Assembly: GCF_003012345.1 (NCBI RefSeq)
Contig: NZ_PVRV01000019.1
Coordinates: forward strand, 496,001-560,000
DNA: 64,000 nucleotides
DNA from: Phytohalomonas tamaricis
GTDB taxonomy: Bacteria > Pseudomonadota > Gammaproteobacteria > Pseudomonadales > Halomonadaceae
Direction of reading: 5' to 3'
Within the stretch, counting starts at the first letter, position 1. Each line of letters begins with the position of its first letter. Under the pieces are notes generated by a model. It had not been told where the DNA came from. It worked only from the letters and a program-made list of their open reading frames with translations, and searched no databases. This document shows, in pieces, positions 16,915 through 26,668 of this stretch. The position numbers and the translations under genes are program-made.

Positions 16915-18414
16915 TCAGAATCGCTCAAGCTCGGGGAACGGCAGTGCACCGTGGTGGATATGCATCCTGCCGTACTCGGCGCAACGTGCGAGGGTAGGAA
17001 TGTTCTTGCCGGGATTGAGCAACCCGTACTCATCAAAAGCATGTTTTACGGCGTGAAACGCCGTGATCTCGGCGGGATTGAACTGCACACACATCTGATT
17101 GATTTTTTCACGGCCCACACCATGTTCGCCGGTGATGCTGCCACCCGCCGCCACGCACAGTTCGAGAATACGTGCCCCCAACGCCTCAGCGCGCTGAAGC
17201 TGGTCGCCTTCGCTTGCATCGAACAGAATCAAGGGGTGCATGTTGCCATCACCGGCGTGAAAGACATTGGCAACGCGCAGCCGATACTCAGCAGCCAGCT
17301 CGGCAATACTGCGCAGCACGCTAGGAAGCTCACGGCGCGGAATAGTGCCGTCCATACAGTAATAATCCGGCGAGAGTCGGCCCACGGCGGGAAAGGCCGC
17401 CTTGCGCCCGGCCCAGAAACGCGCCCGCTCAGCGTCATCGCGCGCCAGTTGAATGTCGGTGGCGCCGGCAGCCTTGAGCACGTCGCGCACACGTTGACAG
17501 TCGGTGTGTACATCGGCCGCGATGCCATCCAGCTCGCACAGCAGGATCGCTTCGGCCTCGACCGGATAGCCGGCGTGGATGAAGTTCTCGGCGGCCTGAA
17601 TGGCAAGCTTATCCATCATTTCAAGCCCACCAGGCACGATACCGGTGGCAATAATGTCACCTACAGCGCGGCCTGCCTTGGCGATATCGTCAAAGCTTGC
17701 CATCACCACCTTGGCCATTTCAGGCCGGGGTAACAGCTTTACGGTAATTTCGGTGATCACACCGAGCATGCCTTCAGAGCCATGAAACAGCGCCAGCAGA
17801 TCGAGTCCCGGCGCATCAAGCGCCTGGCTGCCCAATGTCATGCACTCGCCCTCGGCAGTCACGACCTCAGCGCAAAGCACGTTGTGTACGGTCAGGCCAT
17901 ATTTCAGACAGTGCACACCGCCTGCGTTTTCAGCGACATTGCCACCAATTGAACAGGCGATCTGCGAAGATGGGTCGGGCGCGTAGTACAGGCCAAACGG
18001 CGCAGCGGCCTCGGAAATGGCAAGATTACGTACACCGGGCTGGACGCGGGCGACACGGGCTGCAGGGTCGATAGCCAATATTCGCGTGAAGCGTGACATA
18101 ACCAACAGCACGCCTTGCGTCAGTGGCAGTGCCCCACCGGATAGTCCCGTGCCCGCGCCACGCGTCACGACAGGTACGCCCCTGACATGGCAGATCTTCA
18201 TCAGCTGCTGTACCTGCTCGACGGTCTCCGGCAGCACTACCAGCATTGGCAGGTTGCGGTAGGCAGCCAGCCCATCGCACTCGAAGGGGCGAAGATCCTC
18301 TTCCTGATGAAGAAGCTCGAGCTCGGGAACAAGTGCCTTGATTTCGGTGATCAACGCATTGCGATCAACCAAGGACAGCACACCATCGAGGCGTTCATCA
18401 AAAGCGAAAGTCAT
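16915..18414 (-). CDS. glcD: Glycolate oxidase catalytic FAD subunit GlcD
   Basis: Oxidises glycolate (often also D-lactate) to glyoxylate. 499 residues, exactly the E. coli length when started at ATG 18412-18414 (MTFAFDERL), which has GGGAGAGG just upstream; the longer frame adds 22 unlikely residues. FAD-binding region: VVTRGAGTGLSGGALPL near 85 and GGNVAENAGGVHCLKYG near 147; C-terminal GEHGVGREK near 432. Third of the family hallmarks is FHAGDGNMHPLI near 371. The operon supplies the permease upstream and GlcE and GlcF downstream. Confidence 0.95.
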   Translation of the reverse strand: MTFAFDERLDGVLSLVDRNALITEIKALVPELELLHQEEDLRPFECDGLAAYRNLPMLVVLPETVEQVQQLMKICHVRGVPVVTRGAGTGLSGGALPLTQGVLLVMSRFTRILAIDPAARVARVQPGVRNLAISEAAAPFGLYYAPDPSSQIACSIGGNVAENAGGVHCLKYGLTVHNVLCAEVVTAEGECMTLGSQALDAPGLDLLALFHGSEGMLGVITEITVKLLPRPEMAKVVMASFDDIAKAGRAVGDIIATGIVPGGLEMMDKLAIQAAENFIHAGYPVEAEAILLCELDGIAADVHTDCQRVRDVLKAAGATDIQLARDDAERARFWAGRKAAFPAVGRLSPDYYCMDGTIPRRELPSVLRSIAELAAEYRLRVANVFHAGDGNMHPLILFDASEGDQLQRAEALGARILELCVAAGGSITGEHGVGREKINQMCVQFNPAEITAFHAVKHAFDEYGLLNPGKNIPTLARCAEYGRMHIHHGALPFPELERF

Positions 18415-18580
18415 GCCATGCCTCTCCCGTTCTGCATCGTGGCCCCATGACTCCCGGCTGTCATGTAAGTGAGCCTTCACTGATCAATGTGATCGGCAAC
18501 ATGGACCGCGTCCATCAATCATTAGTACGGGGCCGGACCGGCAATGCCATTACGCCACGGCCGGAACCGACTTGCCCCGC

Positions 18581-20293
18581 TCATTCAGACGTCAAATTCA
18601 GCGTCATAGAAGGGTCGCTGACGCCTAACACATAAAAAGCGAACAACCCCAGCAAGCCCACGGCTATTACGTAGTAAAGGGTGGGCAGGATCGTCTTGCG
18701 CAGCGTAATACCCTCGCGCCCCAGCAGGCCGACGGTCGCCGAGGCGGCGACGACGTTGTGAATGGCGATCATGTTGCCAGCCGCTGCGCCCACCGCCTGC
18801 AGGGCGACCATCAACGCCCCGGAAAGCCCCAGCACGTTGGCGACATTGAACTGAAACTGGGCGAGCATCAGGTTGGACACCGTATTCGAGCCGGCAATGA
18901 AGGCACCAAGCGCACCGACGGCAGGCGCAAAGAAGGGATAGACGTGGCCAACGCTGTCGGCGACCAGCTGTGCCATGGCGACCGGCATCGAGGCCAGATC
19001 CGCCTCGTTGACGCCAGAATTGATCAGAATCCGCACCATCGGGATAGTGAAGATCAGCACGAAGCCCGCCCCCATGATGGTGCGCGTTGACTCTGAAAAC
19101 GCCGCGCTGACCTGGGCGGCACGCATGCGGTGCAGCACAATGGTCAACAGCACCACGAGCAGCATGATCCCGCCGGGCAGGTAGAACGGTTCGATGCTGC
19201 CCGAAACGCCAGCCTCGCCGAAGATATTGCTCCAGCCCAAGCTGACCGTCATCAAGGCTTGCTTCACCTCGGGCACTGTTCGCGATATGACCAGCAAAAC
19301 AGCAAGCAGCACATAGGGTAACCAGCCCATGACCACCGACAAGGGTTTGCGCGTCACATCCTGCTCAAGTTTGAACTCTACATTGCCGACCCACTCGGCG
19401 GGCCATGAACCGCGCTCGGGAAAATCCCATGGCGTGCGCGGCAGCAAGAAACCTCTGCGTGCTGCCGGCACGACAACAGCCAACCCGACCAGAGCACCAA
19501 TCATCGACGGGAATTCCGGGCCTAGAAATACGCCCGCCAGCACATAGGGCACCACAAAGCAGATACCGGCGAACAGTGCAAACGGCGCCACTTCAAATCC
19601 CTCGCGCCACGAGCGCTTAGCGCCGAAGAAACGTGCCATTACCACTACGAGAAACAACGGCATCACTACTCCGACGATACCGTGCATGATGGCAACTTCT
19701 GACGTGATCAGCCGAAAGAACGTCTCCCAGCTCGACCCGGCAGCACTGAGCTGTGCGCTTATCTGGGCTTGATTGACGCCTCCCGTGACGCCAACGATGA
19801 TCGGCGTCCCCACCGCTCCGAAAGATACCGGCGTCGACTGAATCATCATGCCCACCACGACGGCCGCAAGCGCCGGGAAGCCCAGCGCCACCATCAGTGG
19901 CGCCGCGACAGCAGCCGGCGTGCCAAACCCTGACGCCCCCTCGATGAAACAGCCGAACAGCCAGGCAACGATGATTGCCTGGATGCGCCGATCCGGACTG
20001 ATGCCGGAAAACCCCGTGCGAATCGCCGCGATCCCCCCGGAATATTTCAAAGTGTTGAGCAGTAGAAGGGCCCCGAAGATGATCCACAGGATCGCCACGG
20101 TCAAAATCAGGCCCTGCATGGTCGAAGCAATTACCCGTGCCACGGTCATGTCCCAGATCAGCAGCGCAATCAGTACGGTAAGCCCGAAGACAATGGGCAT
20201 GGCGGTTTTCGCCGGCACACGAAACCCGATCAGCAATATCCCAGCCAGGACCAGAGGAGAGAAGGCAAGCAACGACAGCAGAAGCTGACTCAT
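18581..20293 (-). CDS. L-lactate/glycolate permease (LctP family)
   Basis: Proton-coupled uptake of lactate or glycolate. 570 residues with about 13 membrane segments. Characteristic blocks: [21 protein letters not shown] near 110, [13 protein letters not shown], and the C-terminal [14 protein letters not shown] and [16 protein letters not shown] start at ATG 20291-20293 (MSQLLLS), preceded by AAGGG; a TTG seven codons earlier is in frame. As first gene before glcD it fills the role that GlcA has at the end of the E. coli operon. It is separated from glcD by 166 bases, so an internal promoter is possible. Confidence 0.92.
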   Translation of the reverse strand: MSQLLLSLLAFSPLVLAGILLIGFRVPAKTAMPIVFGLTVLIALLIWDMTVARVIASTMQGLILTVAILWIIFGALLLLNTLKYSGGIAAIRTGFSGISPDRRIQAIIVAWLFGCFIEGASGFGTPAAVAAPLMVALGFPALAAVVVGMMIQSTPVSFGAVGTPIIVGVTGGVNQAQISAQLSAAGSSWETFFRLITSEVAIMHGIVGVVMPLFLVVVMARFFGAKRSWREGFEVAPFALFAGICFVVPYVLAGVFLGPEFPSMIGALVGLAVVVPAARRGFLLPRTPWDFPERGSWPAEWVGNVEFKLEQDVTRKPLSVVMGWLPYVLLAVLLVISRTVPEVKQALMTVSLGWSNIFGEAGVSGSIEPFYLPGGIMLLVVLLTIVLHRMRAAQVSAAFSESTRTIMGAGFVLIFTIPMVRILINSGVNEADLASMPVAMAQLVADSVGHVYPFFAPAVGALGAFIAGSNTVSNLMLAQFQFNVANVLGLSGALMVALQAVGAAAGNMIAIHNVVAASATVGLLGREGITLRKTILPTLYYVIAVGLLGLFAFYVLGVSDPSMTLNLTSE

Positions 20294-20426
20294 GTTGGCA
20301 CCCTTAATATTCAACCCATAGGAGGGGCATCAGCGTCACATCGCGCCAGCTGACGTCTTGCCGCTAGCATAGCCAGCTATCTTGGATGACAAACAGTAGG
20401 GGGTAGCTAAGGTCTTATAACGAGGC

Positions 20427-20456
20427 AAAGCGCTTCATGAACAACAAAAGCGCTTT
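20427..20456. promoter_or_regulatory. Two AAAGCGCTT repeats upstream of the glycolate operon
   Basis: AAAGCGCTT at 20427-20435 and AAAGCGCTTT at 20447-20456. Each contains the palindrome AAGCGCTT, and they are 20 bases apart, two turns of the helix. They lie 134 bases upstream of the permease start, in the gap before the thioesterase gene. A candidate operator; no GlcC-type regulator gene is present in this window. Confidence 0.4.
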
Positions 20457-20581
20457 AAAAATAGAAGGTTAGCGAGAAGTTAACGCTTATCAGCGGTTTA
20501 CAGTCCTGTACACCATTAAACTAATGCCATGACTGTGTCATAACACTACCGTAATGGCGCCAACTCTGATGCAGTGGCTGC

Positions 20582-20998
20582 TCAGTCATCACGGTCAGGC
20601 AAGGCGTAGCTGGCCGTCACCAGCGCCACTGGTTCATCGTCACCGGCGCTGAACAGCTGCACCTCACCGGTCGCCAGGCGCTGGCCGAGCTTGACGATGT
20701 GCGCGTTAGCAATGAGATCGCGATCACCGCGTGCGCGACGCAGGAAGTGGCAGTTGAGACTGGCGGTCACAGCGCCTGGCTCGGGCCCGACCTGGGCAAT
20801 TACGGCAACGAATAAACAGATATCAGCCAACCCCATCAAGGTAGCACCGGAAACGCAGCCGCCCGGGCGCAGGTGCTCATCCTCGATGGCAAGGCTCATC
20901 GTGGCACGCATGTCGCTTACCCCTTCGATAGTACCCAACCGGTGGGGATAAACATCATCGAGAAAATCCTCGATAGCCACAGCGTTCATCAGCGTCAT
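20582..20998 (-). CDS. PaaI-type hotdog-fold thioesterase
   Basis: 138 residues from ATG 20996-20998. Hotdog fold of the acyl-CoA thioesterase/PaaI family: HLRPGGCVSGATLMGLADIC near 46-65 corresponds to the conserved HxxxxGGvxatLaD block, and LNCHFLRRARGD near 86 to the substrate-binding strand. It probably hydrolyses an aromatic or medium-chain acyl-CoA; the neighbours do not indicate which. The longer frame upstream (20 residues) lacks similarity, and GGAGAAGAG stands in front of the chosen start. Confidence 0.8.
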   Translation of the reverse strand: MTLMNAVAIEDFLDDVYPHRLGTIEGVSDMRATMSLAIEDEHLRPGGCVSGATLMGLADICLFVAVIAQVGPEPGAVTASLNCHFLRRARGDRDLIANAHIVKLGQRLATGEVQLFSAGDDEPVALVTASYALPDRDD

Positions 20999-21386
20999 TG
21001 CGCACTCTTCTCCGAGACGGTTTGCATCAAGATAGCCTATCAGGGCCTTTCTCAGCACTACTGAACGCTTATCCAGCCAAAGCGGTGATGGGCACCTGAT
21101 CGATAGTGTTCATATCCATTTTCATAACATGACTGCAGTTGTGCCATGATATGACAAGACGGCATTCTACTTAGGAATAATATTCGGTAGTTATGCTTAC
21201 TGGGCTCGAACTCGGCTGGCTACGTTAGCTTACGCTTGTGCCGTGCCAGCAGGACCCCATTCATAGGTAAGCGCATGAATGGTGATCACAATTTGTCGTC
21301 CCCGTAGGCAGCAACGGTTTCCACTTTCTACAGTCAGGCGCGCCATATCCTTGGCGCTCATGACTGTGGCATCAGCATGGCCAAAC
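20999..21386. other. 388-base gap between divergent thioesterase and hydrolase genes
   Basis: I see no gene I would defend here. A 72-codon minus-strand frame (21230-21448) has no recognisable protein and poor initiation signals. AT-rich stretches near 21110-21200 probably hold the two promoters. Confidence 0.5.
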
Positions 21387-22391
21387 ATGAAGACCACGAC
21401 TCCCGACTTCAGCGCATTACTCGAGACAGGAGAACTCAAGCCTGTCATGGCGCCTGTTGCTGCGCCCTTAAGCTACTACATGGCGCACTATCAACTTGAT
21501 GCGTTATTGGATCAGGGAGCTTCGTTGCACGCCGGGCATCTCCACGCACACGGCTATCGGCTCTGGACGCAGATATGGGCACCTGCGTATGACAGGCCCG
21601 CTCAAGGCACAGCCTTCGTTGTACACGGCTATTTCGATCATCTTGGCCTTTACACGCATCTGCTCAAGACCCTGCTCAAGGCGAACTGGCGGGTCGTACT
21701 GTGGGATTTGCCCGGTCACGGCCTATCAAGTGGGCCACGTGCCTCAATCAATGATTTTTCCGACTATGTAGGCTGCCTGCGCGAGTTACAGCAGCAGTTG
21801 GTGTCGCAAGACCTCGCTCCTGGTCCCTGGGTAGGCATTGGTCAGAGTACCGGCGGCGCGATCCTGGCCACCGATGCGCTCGAACGCCGTGAACCAAATT
21901 GCCCCTGGCAGGGGCTCGTACTGCTCGCCCCGCTGGTGAGACCGTGGAAATGGCAGCAGTCACGCTGGATTCATACGATGCTCAGCCCGTTCATACGCAC
22001 CATCAAGCGCACCTATCGGGCCAACTCGACCGATGAAGCTTTCGCTACGTTCCTGCATCACCACGATCCCCTGCAGGACAACCATATCGCCGTGGCCTGG
22101 GTCACTGCGATGCGCAACTGGATGCCGCGCTTGCACGCCTATGCCCCCGTCCATCTGCCGACGCTCATTTTACAGGGTGAAGAAGACCTGACCGTTGATT
22201 GGCCCTATAACCTTGAGTTGCTCAGCACGCGCTTCCCCGAGGCGCGCATCGTGCGTCATCCCGAGGCGCGCCATCACCTGGTTAATGAAGCGGAGCCTAT
22301 TCGCACCCGTCTGTTTGATGAAATGACGAATTTCATGGCTGAGCTGCAGCCGGATGGTCACCCCCACACTACTGCGGAGCTTCACTCGTGA
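21387..22391 (+). CDS. Alpha/beta hydrolase, monoacylglycerol lipase type
   Basis: Serine hydrolase, about 334 residues. The lid-type layout is visible: VVHGYFDHLGLY (the oxyanion HG motif), LPGHGLSSGPR, the nucleophile elbow GIGQSTGGA with the catalytic serine, the acid in LILQGEEDLTVD, and a terminal histidine in PEARHHLVNE. This matches lysophospholipase/monoacylglycerol lipase-like enzymes. The start is uncertain: the frame opens at 21279, no upstream ATG has a good ribosome site, and similarity begins only near MAHYQLDALLDQG. The next gene overlaps its stop by three bases, suggesting translational coupling. Confidence 0.8.
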   Translation: MKTTTPDFSALLETGELKPVMAPVAAPLSYYMAHYQLDALLDQGASLHAGHLHAHGYRLWTQIWAPAYDRPAQGTAFVVHGYFDHLGLYTHLLKTLLKANWRVVLWDLPGHGLSSGPRASINDFSDYVGCLRELQQQLVSQDLAPGPWVGIGQSTGGAILATDALERREPNCPWQGLVLLAPLVRPWKWQQSRWIHTMLSPFIRTIKRTYRANSTDEAFATFLHHHDPLQDNHIAVAWVTAMRNWMPRLHAYAPVHLPTLILQGEEDLTVDWPYNLELLSTRFPEARIVRHPEARHHLVNEAEPIRTRLFDEMTNFMAELQPDGHPHTTAELHS

Positions 22392-22891
22392 GCCGCCTTG
22401 TCGCTGCCCTTTTCATACTCATTGTGCTGGCCTCTCTATCGAGCTGCGCCAGTGTCAATGACTATGCACCATCACAGACGCGCCACCCTATTGCCGGCCT
22501 GGGCAGCTACGCCGCCAGCCAGATCCTGGCGAGCCCTGACCTGGCGCATCAGGATGATATCGTCCTGCTCGTCGCCCCTGTACGTGTTGATGGCGCGCTG
22601 CCGGTGGCCTCGGATCACTTCCGGGAGGTGCTGACCCGCGCACTGCTGAGCCAAGAGAACGCGCCGCAGGTCATCAGTTGGGTTCCCGAACAGGATGGCC
22701 AGATGCTAGGTGCCCATCAATGGCTATTGAGCGCACAGCTTGATGCGTCCTTTGCGCCACTCGGCCTTACTGATCGCACACTTTATCCCTATCAACTGAC
22801 ACTGGTTCTGCATCGTCCCGGCGATGAGGCGCCACGCTGGCAGACAATCATCGAGGGCGCCTTCGATAGCCACAGCCTCGATAACAGCTAA
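22388..22891 (+). CDS. Putative lipoprotein of unknown function
   Basis: 167 residues. The N-terminus has a short positive start, a hydrophobic run and the lipobox LSSC with Cys 19, so it should be lipid-anchored. The rest has strands reminiscent of the LpoB/penicillin-binding-protein-activator type (VLLVAPVRVDG, HWLLSAQL-like AHQWLLSAQLDAS), but I would not assign it. GTG start inside the stop of the hydrolase gene (GTGA), so the two are co-translated; a role in envelope lipid or cell-wall maintenance is possible but unproven. Confidence 0.65.
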   Translation: MSRLVAALFILIVLASLSSCASVNDYAPSQTRHPIAGLGSYAASQILASPDLAHQDDIVLLVAPVRVDGALPVASDHFREVLTRALLSQENAPQVISWVPEQDGQMLGAHQWLLSAQLDASFAPLGLTDRTLYPYQLTLVLHRPGDEAPRWQTIIEGAFDSHSLDNS

Positions 22892-22982
22892 CGTTACCTA
22901 ACGACGCAGGCAATCCCGCACTTATCTGTCACTGCCTGCCTCTTTAAGACCACATCTCCACGCAACGCCGTAAGGAACCGGT

Positions 22983-24077
22983 ATGTCCAGCACTGCATCA
23001 CACCTCAACCGCGAAGGCCCCTTTAATCCGTTTCCTGGCCTGCGCGCGCTCGAACGCCGTCTCGGCCGCGAGCTTTCTCACCAGCTCGGCTCCAATGAAG
23101 GCCTCGACATGCCTCACCAGGCGCTCAAGGCTCGTCTTGGCGATGATGTTGCCCGACTGGCGCGAGGCTATGGCGATGCGGAAGCCTTCGGAGTAAGAAC
23201 CCGCCTGCGCCAGCGCTTTGATATCCCCATGGACGCCCTGCTGGTCGATGCCGGAGCCGACAGTCTGATGGCACTCGCGTTGCGCACGCTGTGTGATGTT
23301 GGTAGTGCAGTCATCACCAGCGCCGGCACCTACCCGACCTTTCGCTATTTTGCCGAGGGCCAGGGATGCCGACTGGTTGAAGTGCCCTACCTCAGCGAGG
23401 CGCAGTACCTGGCGCCCGACCTCGATGCGCTAGCCGATGCCGCCCATCATCATCATGCGCGCGCGGTGTATCTCGCCAATCCCGACAATCCCAGCGGCCA
23501 TCTGCACAGTGATGCCGATATCGACACGCTATGCGCGAACCTGCCCGCTGATTGCACGCTGATTCTCGACGAGGCTTATCACGACTTTCGCCCGCAAAAT
23601 GCCGAGAGCCGTGTACGTGACGGTGTAATACGTCTACGCACCTTTTCCAAGGCGCACGGTCTGGCCGGCTTGCGGATCGGCTATGCCATCGCCCCGCCGG
23701 GCATAATCGCGATGATGCACAAGGTACGTATTCATTACGCGGTATCGTCACTGGCGCTCGAAGCCGCCGAGATCGTGCTGGATCACGATGAGGAAGTGCA
23801 AACTCACATTCATGATGTGGTGGCACGGCGGGAGCAGCTGGCGGCTCAGCTTCGTGCGCTTGGTGGGGACGTGCCGAACAGCGCGACCAACTTCATCGCG
23901 ATTCGCATGAATGATGCCGACACCGCCGCAGCCGTGCAGAAGGCGCTACTTGATGAAGGTGTGCTTATTCATCGCCCGCCTCACCCGGCATTGGGCCATG
24001 TGCTGCGTATCAGCGCGGTTGAAGATGCGCTAGTGCCGGGCCGACTGGCCGCGCTAGAACGTACGCTGACACGCTGA
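22983..24077 (+). CDS. PLP-dependent aminotransferase, HisC-like
   Basis: 364 residues, fold-type I aminotransferase of the histidinol-phosphate/threonine-phosphate branch. Cofactor residues visible: YLANPDNPSGH near 161, DEAYHDF near 196, the Schiff-base lysine in RTFSKAHGLAGLRIGYA near 219. Proper HisC proteins cluster with his genes; here there are none, so it may be an HisC paralog using another amino acid or phosphate ester. Its 3' end overlaps the convergent transporter gene by 24 bases. Confidence 0.85.
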   Translation: MSSTASHLNREGPFNPFPGLRALERRLGRELSHQLGSNEGLDMPHQALKARLGDDVARLARGYGDAEAFGVRTRLRQRFDIPMDALLVDAGADSLMALALRTLCDVGSAVITSAGTYPTFRYFAEGQGCRLVEVPYLSEAQYLAPDLDALADAAHHHHARAVYLANPDNPSGHLHSDADIDTLCANLPADCTLILDEAYHDFRPQNAESRVRDGVIRLRTFSKAHGLAGLRIGYAIAPPGIIAMMHKVRIHYAVSSLALEAAEIVLDHDEEVQTHIHDVVARREQLAAQLRALGGDVPNSATNFIAIRMNDADTAAAVQKALLDEGVLIHRPPHPALGHVLRISAVEDALVPGRLAALERTLTR

Positions 24078-25073
24078 TCGGTTATGACACATCGTGCCTG
24101 TTGTGTGCCGTTTCAGGCCATGGCGGGCACACTTTAGGTAATAAAGGCCATAGCGCAGCGCAACATAACCCACCACCAACGTGGCGATCACCACTTCGAT
24201 ATCAGCCAATACCTGAACCTGAGCCACGTAGTGGCCTGCCATGCCCTGCGCCTGCATCCAGGCTGCCGTTTTGGCTAACGCGGTGGCGCCAATCACCAGC
24301 GGGAAAGTGAAAGCGGCATAGCCGGAGCTGTAAGGCAGCCGCAGCAGCTTGAAAAAAGCGAGGTAGATCACAGCGGTCATCAGTACGGCAATGCCTGCCA
24401 ACAATGCGACCAACAGCGGCGATGGCGATGGCACCACCGTCAGATAGCCCGTCAATGACAGACTGGCGGGTGCGGCCATGATCGCAATGGTCGGTTTGGC
24501 CGCATCGGGAATTTCAGCGGCGAATAACAACCGGTAAATCATGGCAGGCAGCAGCAGCGCATACAGCAGCATGCCAAGATAGAGCAGGCCCAGCGCGAGC
24601 GGCTGCAATGCCGCAACGCCCGGAAAGGTAACGTCAGCGACGATAATGCCTACCGGCGGTACGAACCAGGCTGGCACCATATGATGCAGCTCGAATGTGC
24701 GCAGCCGATGGCACACAAACATGACCAGAAACAGGAGATGAAACGCGACGGCGATCAACCACAGAGCAATACCGATATCCGGCCAGTGCAGTCCCACCGC
24801 TTTCGCCACCACCATGGTCGTCATCGCAAAGGTCGGCACCACACTGCCCACGACCGGATGCGCCAGATCGTCCCAAAGCAGCGCCGGATGAAGCAGGAAC
24901 TTACCTGTCAGGATCAGCAACAGAGCCGATGCGATAACGGCACCGCTCAGCTGAGCCACCCCGCCCAGCGGGGCGAAACTTTCCCAGCACCAGCCCAGGC
25001 TCGCAACACCCAGCGCTAAACCCGCCATGGGTGTGGGCGCATCTTTTACGATTCGCCGGATCGTTCTCGTCAT
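24054..25073 (-). CDS. TDT family (TehA/SLAC1-like) transporter
   Basis: 339 residues with about ten membrane segments. It begins with the typical PTPMAGLALGVASLGW; later GGVAQLSG, KFLLHPALLWDDLAHPVVGS and SSGYAAFTFPLVIGATAL agree with the tellurite-resistance/dicarboxylate transporter family, whose members move C4-dicarboxylates, sulfite or anions. I start at ATG 25071-25073, with AAGGA nine bases upstream. It is divergent from a LysR gene across a 105-base AT-rich space with repeated GTTAA motifs, so that regulator probably controls it. Confidence 0.85.
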   Translation of the reverse strand: MTRTIRRIVKDAPTPMAGLALGVASLGWCWESFAPLGGVAQLSGAVIASALLLILTGKFLLHPALLWDDLAHPVVGSVVPTFAMTTMVVAKAVGLHWPDIGIALWLIAVAFHLLFLVMFVCHRLRTFELHHMVPAWFVPPVGIIVADVTFPGVAALQPLALGLLYLGMLLYALLLPAMIYRLLFAAEIPDAAKPTIAIMAAPASLSLTGYLTVVPSPSPLLVALLAGIAVLMTAVIYLAFFKLLRLPYSSGYAAFTFPLVIGATALAKTAAWMQAQGMAGHYVAQVQVLADIEVVIATLVVGYVALRYGLYYLKCARHGLKRHTTGTMCHNRSACQRTF

Positions 25074-25178
25074 TGCATTGTCCTTCTGCTGCATTGAGCA
25101 ATAACAACACGTTAAAACCATTTAACGTATAATTATATTTTAACGTTTTTACCGGTATGTTTAATTTTAGTTAACGAT

Positions 25179-26078
25179 ATGGCGATTACCTTCAAACAAC
25201 TCCGCGCTTTCGTTGCCGTTGCTCACGAAACTACGCTGACGGCGGCATCCGAGCGGTTATTCCTGACCAAGCCTGCAGTGAGTCTCGCGCTGGCAGAGCT
25301 TGAGCGGCAATGTGGCCAGCGGCTATTTGATCGTCATAACAATCGCCTTTATCTCAATGAGCAGGGTCGTCGTATGCTGCCGCTCGCCGATGAACTGCTG
25401 CAGCGCGGCGATGACCTTGAACAGCTATTCACTCACCAGCAGGCGCTGACCGGACAACTGCGAATTGGCGCCAGCTACACCATCGGCCATCAGGTACTGC
25501 CCTACCTGCTGCGCGACTTTCGCCGTGACAGCGGCCATCGTCAACAGCAGGTCACCATTGCCAACAGTACCGCCATCTGCACCGCACTGGAAAGATTCGA
25601 GCTGGATATTGGCATGATCGAAGGGCGCACGGAACATGACGCCTTGATGATCACGCCCTGGTGCGTGGACCGCATGCTGATCGCCGCAGCCCACGACCAT
25701 CCACTAGCTGGGCTGGGCCGCATTCCTCTCGATGCACTCGATCATCAGGAGTGGGTATTGCGTGAGCAGGGCTCCGGTACTCGCGAACAGTTCATGCGCT
25801 TTGTCGCGCCCCGCCTGGAACACTGGCATGTCACGCTTGAATTTAACTCAGCCGAAGCGATCATCAATGCCACCGCCGCCGGGCTGGGGTTGACCTGCGT
25901 CTCCGAACTGGAAGCACACCATGCGCTGCGTGACGGCCGCTTGGTAGAAATCGACGTGCCGCTTGTTATGCGGCGTCGCTTCAGCCTGGTCACTCATAAA
26001 GAAAAGTACCAGAGCCCGCTGATGCAGCGCTTTCTTGCGTTCTGTCTCGACCAACCGATAGGCGATCAGCGCGGATAA
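25179..26078 (+). CDS. LysR family transcriptional regulator
   Basis: 299 residues. The N-terminal winged helix-turn-helix (TFKQLRAFVAVAHETTLTAASERLFLTKP... residues 4-60) is followed by a periplasmic-binding-like effector domain starting near GQLRIGASYTIGHQVLPYLL. It closely resembles the LysR protein at 37298-38224, including GEIGxIEG-like DIGMIEG and WVLREQGSGTR. Divergent from the TDT transporter gene, so it is the likely activator of that gene. Its effector is unknown. Its end overlaps the convergent XRE gene by 13 bases. Confidence 0.9.
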   Translation: MAITFKQLRAFVAVAHETTLTAASERLFLTKPAVSLALAELERQCGQRLFDRHNNRLYLNEQGRRMLPLADELLQRGDDLEQLFTHQQALTGQLRIGASYTIGHQVLPYLLRDFRRDSGHRQQQVTIANSTAICTALERFELDIGMIEGRTEHDALMITPWCVDRMLIAAAHDHPLAGLGRIPLDALDHQEWVLREQGSGTREQFMRFVAPRLEHWHVTLEFNSAEAIINATAAGLGLTCVSELEAHHALRDGRLVEIDVPLVMRRRFSLVTHKEKYQSPLMQRFLAFCLDQPIGDQRG

Positions 26079-26647
26079 TAAATCACGTTATGAAACGTGG
26101 CACTTGCTGTGCTGCGGTTACGGTATCCGTGCTCACGGTCGGCGGCAAAACGCACGGCTTCACCACGCTTGAATCTTTGCCAGCTACCGTCGATCAAGAC
26201 CTCAAGGACACCTTTGATCACGATGACATGCTCAATCACCCCCTTGGCGTGTGACGTGGCAAGTCGACAGCAGCCCGGTTGAAGTTCAACGACGAGTAGC
26301 TCAAATCGGGTCTGCGGATCGAACGGCAACAGCGGCGCCACATTCATCATCGTATCGGGATCACTGAACGTGGTGGCACGTACCGCAGGATAACGGATAC
26401 TGCTTTCAGGCTTTTCCTCCGTCATCGGCCAAAAACGTGAGAACGACACCTCAAAGCCGCTGGCGATTTTCCATAAGGTTGCCATCGTGGGGTTCGACTC
26501 CCCGCGCTCGATCTGCCCCAGCATCGCCTTGCTGACCCCCGTTACCTGCGCTGTCCTCGTCAGGCTCCAGCGTCTCTCCTCGCGTAGTGTTCTTAGCGTT
26601 GCCGCAATGTGGGCATTGAGCTCAGCCGCCTGGCTATGTGTGTCCAT
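26066..26647 (-). CDS. XRE family regulator with C-terminal cupin domain
   Basis: 193 residues. A helix-turn-helix of the lambda-repressor type lies at about 14-70 (ERRWSLTRTAQVTGVSKAML, then QIERGESNPTMATLWKIASG), and a cupin sensor domain at about 110-190 (GVIEHVIVIKGVLEVLIDG, GEAVRFAADREHGYRN). This class often represses a neighbouring transporter or catabolic gene. The start ATG at 26645-26647 has AAGGGAGCGGG before it. Two palindromes 24-80 bases upstream, shared with the divergent BenE transporter gene, are its likely operators. Confidence 0.9.
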   Translation of the reverse strand: MDTHSQAAELNAHIAATLRTLREERRWSLTRTAQVTGVSKAMLGQIERGESNPTMATLWKIASGFEVSFSRFWPMTEEKPESSIRYPAVRATTFSDPDTMMNVAPLLPFDPQTRFELLVVELQPGCCRLATSHAKGVIEHVIVIKGVLEVLIDGSWQRFKRGEAVRFAADREHGYRNRSTASATFHNVIYYPR

Positions 26648-26668
26648 CCCGCTCCCTTCACGTTCATG

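Noticed and set aside
21230-21448. A 72-codon minus-strand frame facing the hydrolase gene
   Set aside because: No recognisable protein, no good start signal, and it overlaps the probable 5' end of the hydrolase gene.
26480-26515. A TTCGA loop with GGGG/CCCC arms resembling a tRNA T-arm
   Set aside because: It lies inside the XRE regulator gene, coding the conserved ERGESNPTM segment, and no acceptor, D or anticodon arm surrounds it.
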